From VRUE01 sp035318745 (GTDB taxonomy: Bacteria; Actinomycetota; Thermoleophilia; Solirubrobacterales; 70-9), in the NCBI GenBank assembly GCA_035318745.1, contig DATHEA010000006.1:75619-139618 (forward strand): a DNA stretch of 64,000 nucleotides. Reading direction: 5' to 3'. Position 1 is the stretch's first letter; each line of letters starts with the position of its first letter. Below the pieces are notes generated by a model. It worked only from the letters and a program-made list of their open reading frames with translations. It ran no database searches and was not told the DNA's origin. Made by a program: the position numbers and the translations under genes. Below, in pieces: positions 57,283 to 64,000 of this stretch.

Positions 57283-58480
57283 GATCGCTCAGGCGAACGG
57301 TGCGGGTGACCTCGACACCGAGGTCATGACGATCAATATCGGTCCTCACCACCCCGCTACCCACGGCGTGTTGAGGCTCGTCGTGGATTTGGAAGGGGAG
57401 GTGGTCAGGGATCTGCGGCCGGTGATCGGCTATGTCCACACCGGGATCGAAAAGTCCTGCGAGGACAAGAGCTACTGGAAGGTCATCCCCTTCGTCGAGC
57501 GGATGGACTACGTCTCCTACTTCTTCCAGATGGAGGCCTTCTGCGGTGCGGTCGAGCGCCTGGTCGATCTCGAGATCCCGCCCCGCGCCAAGTACCTGCG
57601 GACGATCTTCCTCGAGCTCAACCGGATCCACTCCCACCTGGTCTGGCTGGGGACGACGGCGCTCGACCTCGGCGCGATCTCGATGCTCTGGTACTGCTTC
57701 CGCGAGCGCGAGCGCATCCTCGACCTGTTCGAGATGGCGACCGGGCAGCGGATGCACACCCGCTACTTCCAGGTCGGCGGCGTGATCGAGGACATCCCGC
57801 GTGGCTTCGAGGCGAAGCTGCGCAGCTTCCTGACCGACATGCCGATCCGCGTCGAGCAGTACCAGGCGCTGCTCGACCGCAACGAGGTCTTCCTCTCGCG
57901 AGCCAAGGGGACCGGGATCGTCCCGCGCGAGCGACTGCTCGAGCTGGGCGTGACCGGGCCGCTGCTGCGCGCCGCAGGCGAGCCCTGGGACCTGCGCAAG
58001 GCCTTCGACTACCTCGCCTACCCCGAGATGGACTTCAAGGTCCCGATCGGCACGGTCGGCGACAACTACGACCGCTACCGGGTGCGGGTCGCGGAGATGG
58101 TCGAGTCGGTGCGGATCATGGAGCAGGCGCTCGACGGGCTGCCGGAAGGGCCGTTCATCGCCGACGACCGCAAGTACGTGCTGCCGCCGCGCTCGGAGCT
58201 CTCGACCTCGATGGAGTCGCTGATCCACCACTTCAAGCTGGTCACCGAGGGCTACCGGGTGCAGGCCGGCGAGGTCTACTACTCGATCGAGGGGCCGCGC
58301 GGCGAGCTCGGCTGCTTCGTTCTCGCCGACGGCTCCGCCAAGCCGGCCCGGGTCCACTTCCGCGACCCCTCCTTCGTCAACCTGCAGGCCTTCAAGGACA
58401 TGTCGGTGGGCAGCTACGTCGCCGACATGATCGCCAGCCTCGGCATGCTCGACCCGATCCTGGGCGGCGTCGATCGATGA
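57275..58480 (+). CDS. nuoD: NADH-quinone oxidoreductase subunit D
   Basis: A 401-residue 49-kDa subunit, which forms the quinone pocket with NuoB. INIGPHHPATHGVLRLVVDL near the N-terminus, YVHTGIEKSCEDKSYWKVIP, and the C-terminal region RDPSFVNLQAFKDMSVGSYV are diagnostic. The terminal residues replace the Ni-Fe ligands of hydrogenases. Full length. Confidence 0.96.
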   Translation: MAEIAQANGAGDLDTEVMTINIGPHHPATHGVLRLVVDLEGEVVRDLRPVIGYVHTGIEKSCEDKSYWKVIPFVERMDYVSYFFQMEAFCGAVERLVDLEIPPRAKYLRTIFLELNRIHSHLVWLGTTALDLGAISMLWYCFRERERILDLFEMATGQRMHTRYFQVGGVIEDIPRGFEAKLRSFLTDMPIRVEQYQALLDRNEVFLSRAKGTGIVPRERLLELGVTGPLLRAAGEPWDLRKAFDYLAYPEMDFKVPIGTVGDNYDRYRVRVAEMVESVRIMEQALDGLPEGPFIADDRKYVLPPRSELSTSMESLIHHFKLVTEGYRVQAGEVYYSIEGPRGELGCFVLADGSAKPARVHFRDPSFVNLQAFKDMSVGSYVADMIASLGMLDPILGGVDR

Positions 58481-59073
58481 GTGACCTCCCGGTAGACCGC
58501 GCAGTCAGCGAGGGGCGTGTCCCCGACCGCACCCCGGAGGCCGTGCCGGAGCTGCACGAAGTCGACTGCCCGCCGGAGCTGCGCGAGCAGATCGCGACCT
58601 TGATGGGTCGGTATCCCGACCGACACTCGGTCTCGATCCCGGCGCTCTGGGCTGTGCAGCGGTTGTATGGCTGGTGCACCCCGGAGGGAATCCGTCAGGC
58701 CGCCGCGGTGATGCGGGTGACGCCCGCCTACCTTGAGTCGGTGGCGAGCTTCTACGACCTGCTCCACACGGAGCCGGTCGGTAGCCACAAAGTCGCCGTC
58801 TGCACCAACATCAGCTGCTGGATGCGCGGCGGCGACGAGCTGCTCGAGGCCTTCCGCGCCGCCGCCGAGGGCGACGAGGACATCTTCGTCACCGGCTTCG
58901 AGTGCCTCGGCGCCTGCGACATCGCCCCGATGGCCTCGATCGACGAGCGCTACTTCGGGCCGCTGGAGACGGCAGAGGCAAAGACGGCGATCGACCAGCT
59001 CCTCTCCGGCGAGGACGTGCTGCCCGACAAGGCGCTGGAGAAGCGGCCGCTGGCAGGTGACGCCGGTGCCTGA
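58477..59073 (+). CDS. nuoE: NADH-quinone oxidoreductase subunit E
   Basis: A 198-residue thioredoxin-like subunit with a 2Fe-2S cluster: ligands in VAVCTNISCWMRGGDELL (C-x4-C) and GFECLGACDIAPM (C-x3-C). The helical N-terminal part (ALWAVQRLYGWCTPEGIRQA) is typical. ATG 58477 overlaps the nuoD stop as ATGA. The long acidic N-terminus (residues 1-30) is more variable. Confidence 0.95.
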   Translation: MSDLPVDRAVSEGRVPDRTPEAVPELHEVDCPPELREQIATLMGRYPDRHSVSIPALWAVQRLYGWCTPEGIRQAAAVMRVTPAYLESVASFYDLLHTEPVGSHKVAVCTNISCWMRGGDELLEAFRAAAEGDEDIFVTGFECLGACDIAPMASIDERYFGPLETAEAKTAIDQLLSGEDVLPDKALEKRPLAGDAGA

Positions 59074-60391
59074 GACACGAGTCCTGCTCGAGCACGCCGA
59101 GGACCCGGCGCTGCGCACGATCGACGGATACAAGGGCTACGGCGGCTACACGACGCTGGAGAAAGCCTACCGCGAGATGGAGGCCAACGAGATCCTCAAG
59201 GAGCTCGAAGACTCCGGCCTGCGCGGGCGCGGCGGCGCCGGCTTCTCGATGGGCAAAAAGGCCTCCTTCCTGCCGCGCGGCGAGATGGCCAAGTACCTCT
59301 GCTGCAACGCAGACGAGTCCGAGCCGGGGGCGTTCAAGGACCGCGAGCTGATGCAGCGCAATCCGCACCAGCTGATCGAGGGGATCGCGATCGCCGCGAT
59401 CGCCGCCGGCGCCGGCCACGCCTTCATCTTCGTCCGCGGCGAGTACGACTTGCAGGCAGACATCCTCGACGCAGCAGTAGCCGAAGCGTATGAGGCCGGC
59501 TACCTGGGCGAGAACATCCTCGGCAGCCGGCGCGATCTCGAGCTGATCGTCCACCGCGGCGCCGGCGCCTACATCTGCGGCGAGGAGACGGCACTGCTCG
59601 ACGCGCTCGAGGGCAAGCGCGGCAACCCGCGGCTGAAGCCGCCGTTCCCGGCGGTGCAGGGTCTCTACGGCGGGCCGACCCTGATCAACAACGTCGAGAC
59701 CCTCTCCAACGTGCCGCGGATCGTCGCCCACGGTGCCGAGTGGTTCAAGGGTTTCGGCACCGAGCAGTCGCCGGGCACCAAGGTCGTCTCGATCTCCGGC
59801 GGCGTGCGGCGTCCCGGCAACTACGAGGTCGAGCTGGGCATACCCACCCGGGAGCTGATCTACGACCTCGGCGGCGGCCCGCTCGAGGGGCGTGAGATCA
59901 AGGCGTTTTACCCGGGTGGCTCCTCCGCCCCGGTCCTCACCGCGGAGGAAGGGATGGACCTCCCCTACTCCTTTGAGGCGATGGCCGAGGCGGGCTCGAT
60001 GCTCGGTTCGGGCTCGATCATCGTCGCCGACGACACGGTTTCGATCCCACACATGGCGCTGCGCACGGCGCGCTTCTACCACCACGAGTCCTGCGGCAAG
60101 TGCACGCCCTGCCGCGAGGGCACCAACTGGACGGTGAAGATGCTCGAACGGGTCGTGTGCGGCGAGGCGACGCCGATGGACCTCGACATCATCAGCTCGG
60201 TCCAGGACAACATCATGGGCCACTGCCTCTGTGTGCTCGGCGACTCGATGGCGATGCCGGTGAGCGCGATGGTGAGGAAGTTCCGCGACGAGTTCGAGCA
60301 GGTGATGGCCGAGGCGGGTCCGTCGCTCGACGACGCCAGCCGGATCGCCGTCGTGCAGAGCCCAGCCGAGACCCTGGGGGTGGCGACGTGA
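59066..60391 (+). CDS. nuoF: NADH-quinone oxidoreductase subunit F
   Basis: A 441-residue NADH- and FMN-binding subunit. LRGRGGAGFSMGKKASFL is the NADH loop, AGAYICGEETALLDALEG the FMN site, and HHESCGKCTPCREGTNW with the later HCLCVLGD gives four Cys for cluster N3. I use GTG 59066, which overlaps the nuoE end by 8 bp; GTG 59057 is possible. Longer in-frame sequence upstream lies antiphase in nuoE. Confidence 0.95.
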   Translation: MPETRVLLEHAEDPALRTIDGYKGYGGYTTLEKAYREMEANEILKELEDSGLRGRGGAGFSMGKKASFLPRGEMAKYLCCNADESEPGAFKDRELMQRNPHQLIEGIAIAAIAAGAGHAFIFVRGEYDLQADILDAAVAEAYEAGYLGENILGSRRDLELIVHRGAGAYICGEETALLDALEGKRGNPRLKPPFPAVQGLYGGPTLINNVETLSNVPRIVAHGAEWFKGFGTEQSPGTKVVSISGGVRRPGNYEVELGIPTRELIYDLGGGPLEGREIKAFYPGGSSAPVLTAEEGMDLPYSFEAMAEAGSMLGSGSIIVADDTVSIPHMALRTARFYHHESCGKCTPCREGTNWTVKMLERVVCGEATPMDLDIISSVQDNIMGHCLCVLGDSMAMPVSAMVRKFRDEFEQVMAEAGPSLDDASRIAVVQSPAETLGVAT

Positions 60392-62844
60392 GCCGCGAGG
60401 TGACGATCGTCGTCGATGGCCGCGAGGTGGGCGCGACCGAGGGCGAGATGCTGCACGACGCGGCGAAGCGGGGCGATGTCGAGATCCCGGTCTTCTGCTA
60501 CGAGCCCAAGCTCGGCGACCCGGTCGGCGCCTGCCGTATGTGCCTGGTCGAGATCGAGGGGGTCCCGAAGCTGCAGACCTCCTGCTCGACCCCCGCGCGC
60601 GACGGCATGGTCGTCCACACCCGCACCGAGCAGGTCAAGCACGCGCAGAGCGCCGTGGTCGAGTTCCTGCTCGTCAACCACCCGCTCGACTGTCCCGTCT
60701 GCGACAAAGGCGGCGAGTGCCCGTTGCAGGACATCACGCAGGGCTGGGGTCCTGGCAAAAGCCGCTTCACCGATCAGAAGCGGCACTTCGAGAAGCCGGT
60801 CGAGCTCTCGCCGTTGGTCGCAATCGACCGCGAGCGCTGCATCCTCTGCTACCGCTGCGTGCGCTTCAGCCAGGAGGTATCGGAGGATTCCCAGCTGCAG
60901 CTCCTGGACCGCGGCGACCGCACCTTCGTCGGCACCTTCGACGACCGCCCCTACGTCGATCCCTTCCACGGCAACATCACCGACCTCTGTCCGGTCGGCG
61001 CGCTGACCAGCTACACCTACCGCTTCCGCGCCCGGCCCTGGGACATCGAGCAGGCCGGCTCGGTCTGCACGCTTTGCCCGAGCCAGTGCAACGTCAGCTT
61101 CACCGTCCGCGACGAGCAGGTGAAGAGGGTGATCGCCCGCGACAACCCCGACGTCGACGACGGCTGGCTCTGCGACCGTGGCCGCTACGGCTTCGAGATG
61201 TTCGCCGCCGAGGAGCGGGTGAGTGCACCGCGTCTGCGCAGCGGGCGGGCAGCTTGGGACGATGCGCTCGCCAAAGCCGCCGCCGCGCTGAAAGCCGGCG
61301 GCAATGCAACCGCCGCGATCGTCGGCGATGCCTCCAACGAGGAGGGCTACCTGGTCCAGCGCATCCTGCGCGAGGCGCTCGGCTCGCCCCACGTCGAGTC
61401 GCGCGTCTCCCGCGGCCCCAGCCGCGACACCCTGCTGCGCCTCGCTCAGCCGGAGCTCTCGGCCAAGGTCCGTGACATAGACGACGCCGACGCGATCCTC
61501 CTCGTCGGCAGCGACCCACTGCACAGCTCGCCGATCCTCGACCTGCGCATCCGCAAGGCGATGCGGCGCAACGGCGCCAAGCTGGCGATCGCCACCGACC
61601 GCCCGACGACCCTCGACGGCGGTGCCGGGGCGGCCATCCGCTATGCGCCCGGCGGTGCCACCCCCTTCCTCTCCGAGCTGGCAGCCTGCCTGCGCGGAGA
61701 CACCGAGCATGGCACCGCTTCATCGGTAGCTGAGGTGCTGAAGGACGCCGAACGCGCAGTGATCGTCTGGGGCGAGCGCATATGCCGAGAGGGCGAAGGC
61801 GCCACGACCGCCCTGCTCGACATAGCCGCCGCCCTCGACCTAGCCGCCAAGGAGGGCTCGGGCCTGCTCGAAATCCCCGACCTGACCAACGCCCGAGGCT
61901 TGCGCGAGGCGGGCTGCCTCCCAGACGCCGGCCCAGGCGTCACGGAGACGAACGCTGCATTAACCCCGCTATCCGTGGCAAATGCAGCGTTCGTCGGGAA
62001 GAGCACCGAAGAGATCCGGGAGGCGCTTGAGTCCGGGGAGCTCAAGACTCTCCTTCTCTTCGGCGTGGACCCGCTGCGCGACTTCCCGGACACGGCCGCC
62101 TGGCAACGAGCCCTTGCAGCCGCCGACCACCTCGTCGTCTTCTCCAGCTTCGAGAACGCGACGACCAAAATGGCCGACGTTGTCTTCCCGCTGGAGACCC
62201 ACGCCGAGAAAGACGGCACGGTCACCCACCCCGACGGCCGCCTCCAACGAGTCCGCCCCAGCGCTTCCCACCCCGGAGACATCCGTCCAAACTGGGGCGT
62301 TCTGGCCGAGCTGTCCCTTGCTCTCGGCCACGACACCGGCGTCACCTCCCAACCTTCAGCTTTCGCCGCACTCACCGAGGCGGTCCCCTTCTACGACGGC
62401 ATCGACGACGCTGAGATCGGTGGTCGAGGTGTCCGCTGGCAGGAGCGCGATGCAGCTTCGAGGCTGCCAGGGGCGTCGGGTGCAGGGTCCCCGGGAACTC
62501 CTCGCGAACGCGAGCCTGGGGACCCTGCGCCCGACGCCCTCATGCTGGGCACGTACCGGGATCTCTGGGCGGGCCCGATCACCGAGTTGAACCCACCTCT
62601 GAAGTTTTTGCAGCCGCGACAGCGGGTCGAGCTGTCGCTTGCCGATGCCGAGCGCCTCGGCCTGAGCAACGGCGACGAGGTCAAGGTCGGCGAGAACGGC
62701 AGCAGCGTGCTCGCCCGCGTGCAGATCAGGGAGCGGATCGAGCAAGGCGTCTGCTTCCTGATCGAGGGCACCGCCGAGGACAACGCCAACGGCTTGCTGA
62801 ACGGCTCGCCGGTCGCCGTCACGATCGAGAAGGCGGAGGCGTGA
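60388..62844 (+). CDS. nuoG: NADH-quinone oxidoreductase subunit G
   Basis: An 818-residue iron-sulfur subunit. Ligand sets: GDPVGACRMCLVEIEG and SCSTPARDG (2Fe-2S), HPLDCPVCDKGGECPLQD (His/Cys cluster N5), ERCILCYRCVRF with ITDLCPVGAL (N4), and CTLCPSQCNVSF (extra N7-type). The C-terminal molybdopterin-oxidoreductase-like part is present. Two palindromic DNA segments lie in frame in this part: 61947-61995 (residues about 520-536) and 62471-62539 (about 695-718). GTG 60388 overlaps the nuoF stop. Confidence 0.94.
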   Translation: MSREVTIVVDGREVGATEGEMLHDAAKRGDVEIPVFCYEPKLGDPVGACRMCLVEIEGVPKLQTSCSTPARDGMVVHTRTEQVKHAQSAVVEFLLVNHPLDCPVCDKGGECPLQDITQGWGPGKSRFTDQKRHFEKPVELSPLVAIDRERCILCYRCVRFSQEVSEDSQLQLLDRGDRTFVGTFDDRPYVDPFHGNITDLCPVGALTSYTYRFRARPWDIEQAGSVCTLCPSQCNVSFTVRDEQVKRVIARDNPDVDDGWLCDRGRYGFEMFAAEERVSAPRLRSGRAAWDDALAKAAAALKAGGNATAAIVGDASNEEGYLVQRILREALGSPHVESRVSRGPSRDTLLRLAQPELSAKVRDIDDADAILLVGSDPLHSSPILDLRIRKAMRRNGAKLAIATDRPTTLDGGAGAAIRYAPGGATPFLSELAACLRGDTEHGTASSVAEVLKDAERAVIVWGERICREGEGATTALLDIAAALDLAAKEGSGLLEIPDLTNARGLREAGCLPDAGPGVTETNAALTPLSVANAAFVGKSTEEIREALESGELKTLLLFGVDPLRDFPDTAAWQRALAAADHLVVFSSFENATTKMADVVFPLETHAEKDGTVTHPDGRLQRVRPSASHPGDIRPNWGVLAELSLALGHDTGVTSQPSAFAALTEAVPFYDGIDDAEIGGRGVRWQERDAASRLPGASGAGSPGTPREREPGDPAPDALMLGTYRDLWAGPITELNPPLKFLQPRQRVELSLADAERLGLSNGDEVKVGENGSSVLARVQIRERIEQGVCFLIEGTAEDNANGLLNGSPVAVTIEKAEA
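61947..61995. repeat. In-frame palindrome within nuoG (15-bp arms)
   Basis: GACGAACGCTGCATT (61947-61961) and AATGCAGCGTTCGTC (61981-61995) are perfect complements around 19 nt. The coded stretch ETNAALTPLSVANAAFVG lies where I expect a variable linker. Confidence 0.7.
62471..62539. repeat. In-frame palindrome within nuoG (22-bp arms)
   Basis: Arms 62471-62492 and 62518-62539 pair with one mismatch; the loop holds CTCGCG-AA-CGCGAG. It encodes a Gly/Pro/Arg-rich stretch (GASGAGSPGTPREREPGDP) between the conserved RWQERDAAS and LGTYRDLW segments. Confidence 0.7.
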
Positions 62845-63839
62845 TCCCGCTGGCCGATACCCAGTTCGTCGAAGCGACCTGGATCATGGTCGTCAAGTCG
62901 CTGGTGATCTTCGCCGTGATCTTCGGGATCTTGCCGCTGATGACGGTCCTCGAGCGCAAGCTGATCGGCCGCTTCCAGCACCGCTACGGGCCCAACCGGG
63001 TTGGCCCCTTCGGCATCCTGCAGCCACTTGCCGACGTCGGCAAGCTGCTCAGCAAGGAGGCTTTCATGCCGGCCAACGCGATCAAATCGCTGTTCGTGCT
63101 CGGGCCGCTGCTGCCGGTCCTCTCCGGGGTCCTCGCCCTCGCGATCATCCCTTGGGGCGACGTCCAGGACGGCGTCGGCCTCTACGGGATCGACGTGCCG
63201 ATCGGCATCCTCTACTTCTTCGCCGTCGGCTCGATCGCCTTCTACGGCGTGCTGCTGGGCGGCTGGTCCTCGGGCTCCAAATACAGCCTGCTCGGTGCGA
63301 TGCGCGGCGCCGCCCAGCTGATCTCTTACGAGGTGGCGATGGGGCTGGCGCTGCTCGGCGCGATCATCATGGGCGGCTCGCTCTCGCTGGTCGACATCGT
63401 CCACGCCCAGGGCGCAATGTGGTTCATCGTGCCGCAGTTCGTCGGCTTCCTGATCTTCATGCTGGCCGGCTTCGCCGAGACCAACCGGACGCCGTTCGAC
63501 ATGCCCGAGGCCGACGCCGAACTCGTCCAGGGCTTCATGACCGAGTACGGCGGCATGCGCTTCGGCAGCTTCCTCCTGGTCGAATACATGGAGATCCTCG
63601 TCGTCTCCGGGATCGCCGCAGCGATCTTCCTCGGAGGGTGGATGGGGCCCGGCCCGGGCTTCCTCGACCCGATCTGGATGCTGGCCAAGATGATGGGCCT
63701 GGTGCTGCTCTTCATCTGGGTGCGGGCGACGCTGCCGCGGCTGCGCTACGACCAGCTGATGAGCCTCGGCTGGAAGGTCCTGCTGCCGCTGGCGACGCTG
63801 AACGTCCTCGTCACCGCTGTGCTGGTGGTGGTGACGTGA
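62841..63839 (+). CDS. nuoH: NADH-quinone oxidoreductase subunit H
   Basis: A 332-residue membrane subunit linking the quinone site to the proton channels, with about eight helices. HRYGPNRVGPFGILQPLADV, the charged loop KEAFMPANAI, and FAETNRTPFDMPEADAELVQ are diagnostic. GTG 62841 overlaps the nuoG stop. The gene is complete, but the expected nuoI does not follow: 11 bp after the stop the sequence becomes a transposase. Confidence 0.95.
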   Translation: MIPLADTQFVEATWIMVVKSLVIFAVIFGILPLMTVLERKLIGRFQHRYGPNRVGPFGILQPLADVGKLLSKEAFMPANAIKSLFVLGPLLPVLSGVLALAIIPWGDVQDGVGLYGIDVPIGILYFFAVGSIAFYGVLLGGWSSGSKYSLLGAMRGAAQLISYEVAMGLALLGAIIMGGSLSLVDIVHAQGAMWFIVPQFVGFLIFMLAGFAETNRTPFDMPEADAELVQGFMTEYGGMRFGSFLLVEYMEILVVSGIAAAIFLGGWMGPGPGFLDPIWMLAKMMGLVLLFIWVRATLPRLRYDQLMSLGWKVLLPLATLNVLVTAVLVVVT

Positions 63840-63850
63840 GACGTCCTGTG

Positions 63851-64000
63851 TCAACCCCCCGCCGTCTGGAGGCGCCGCAGGTTGCCGTGAAGGGCGGGGT
63901 CATAGGGCACCCCGTCCTGCCAGCAGCGCCAGAGAACTCTGATCCAGGCGCGCCCCAAGGTGCGAGTCGCGTGGGGGTGGTCTTGACCTCGGGCCCGGGC
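63851..64000 (-). CDS. IS110-type transposase, C-terminal part (runs off the window)
   Basis: On the minus strand the last 49 codons of a gene are visible: ARARGQDHPHATRTLGRAWI, then VLWRCWQDGVPYDPALHGNL and a TGA at 63851. This matches the C-terminal end I know from IS110/IS116/IS902 transposases (HPHAxRxLxRAW, RCWQDGxPYDP). IS110 elements often lack terminal inverted repeats, and none is seen. It lies directly against the nuoH stop codon. Confidence 0.75.
   Translation of the reverse strand, partial: ARARGQDHPHATRTLGRAWIRVLWRCWQDGVPYDPALHGNLRRLQTAGG

Noticed and set aside
60076..61710. 544-codon minus-strand frame opposite nuoG
   Set aside because: Composition is typical of antisense shadow (Asp/Ala/Val/Gly-rich, no motif), while nuoG on the other strand is unmistakable.

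Overview
The window is GC-rich chromosomal DNA of an actinobacterium. My best guess is class Thermoleophilia (Solirubrobacterales-like). This is an inference from gene content and protein flavour: a B12-dependent ribonucleotide reductase, an archaeal-type topoisomerase I, a deazaflavin/F420-type nitroreductase, an AccA3-type carboxylase and a nuoABCDEFGH operon full of GTGA/ATGA overlaps. No 16S rRNA is present to settle it.

Layout. Positions 1-1219 hold two AT-richer unrecognised genes. Positions 1220-5675 form a small island bounded by a 48-bp direct repeat made from the 3' half of tRNA-Phe. It carries a DyP peroxidase, a frameshifted DUF3644 gene and a VapBC pair, but no integrase. The intact tRNA-Phe (5629-5701, minus) marks the return to core DNA. 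Next come a GH15 enzyme, an MrfA-like helicase with a divergent FolP and a LOG/TIGR00725 protein, a DtxR-type regulator, an aminotransferase, sucCD, a sulfatase, an acyl-CoA carboxylase alpha subunit, a PHP phosphoesterase and an NHL-repeat protein. Positions 23556-28765 are a sulfur-assimilation block on the minus strand (dodecin, rhodanese, sir, cysH, sat, cysC). It is followed by a histidine kinase/response regulator pair, a GT2-DUF2304 pair, the topA-tmk-holB operon, an epimerase, precorrin-2 dehydrogenase (siroheme, the cofactor of Sir), MarR-YceI-FMN reductase, a hemolysin-III protein and nrdJ. Positions 43600-44714 hold an HTH-nucleotidyltransferase pair and a truncated Excalibur gene. 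After P450 and esterase genes there is a CsoR-controlled DUF4396 gene, HAD-MFS, a thioesterase, msrB, serS with an overlapping NarL-type regulator, a cytochrome c lipoprotein and flavin enzymes. The window ends with nuoA-H, cut off immediately after nuoH by the 3' end of an IS110-type transposase.

The most unusual signal is a set of long inverted repeats with perfect or near-perfect arms of 15-24 bp. Most lie at gene borders, often overlapping both stop codons of convergent genes. Two of them (37998-38100 and 39805-39912) share a nearly identical 64-65-nt core, yet their outer arms differ in sequence while each stays perfectly self-complementary. A third intergenic element resembles the core in part. 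Two more palindromes sit in frame inside nuoG. At 28207-28369 a perfect 20-bp stem pairs the Shine-Dalgarno of the rhodanese gene with sequence at the dodecin stop codon and encloses two clear hairpins, a candidate cis-regulatory RNA for sulfur assimilation.

Limits: product names come from motifs read by eye. No database search, folding program or comparative genome was used.
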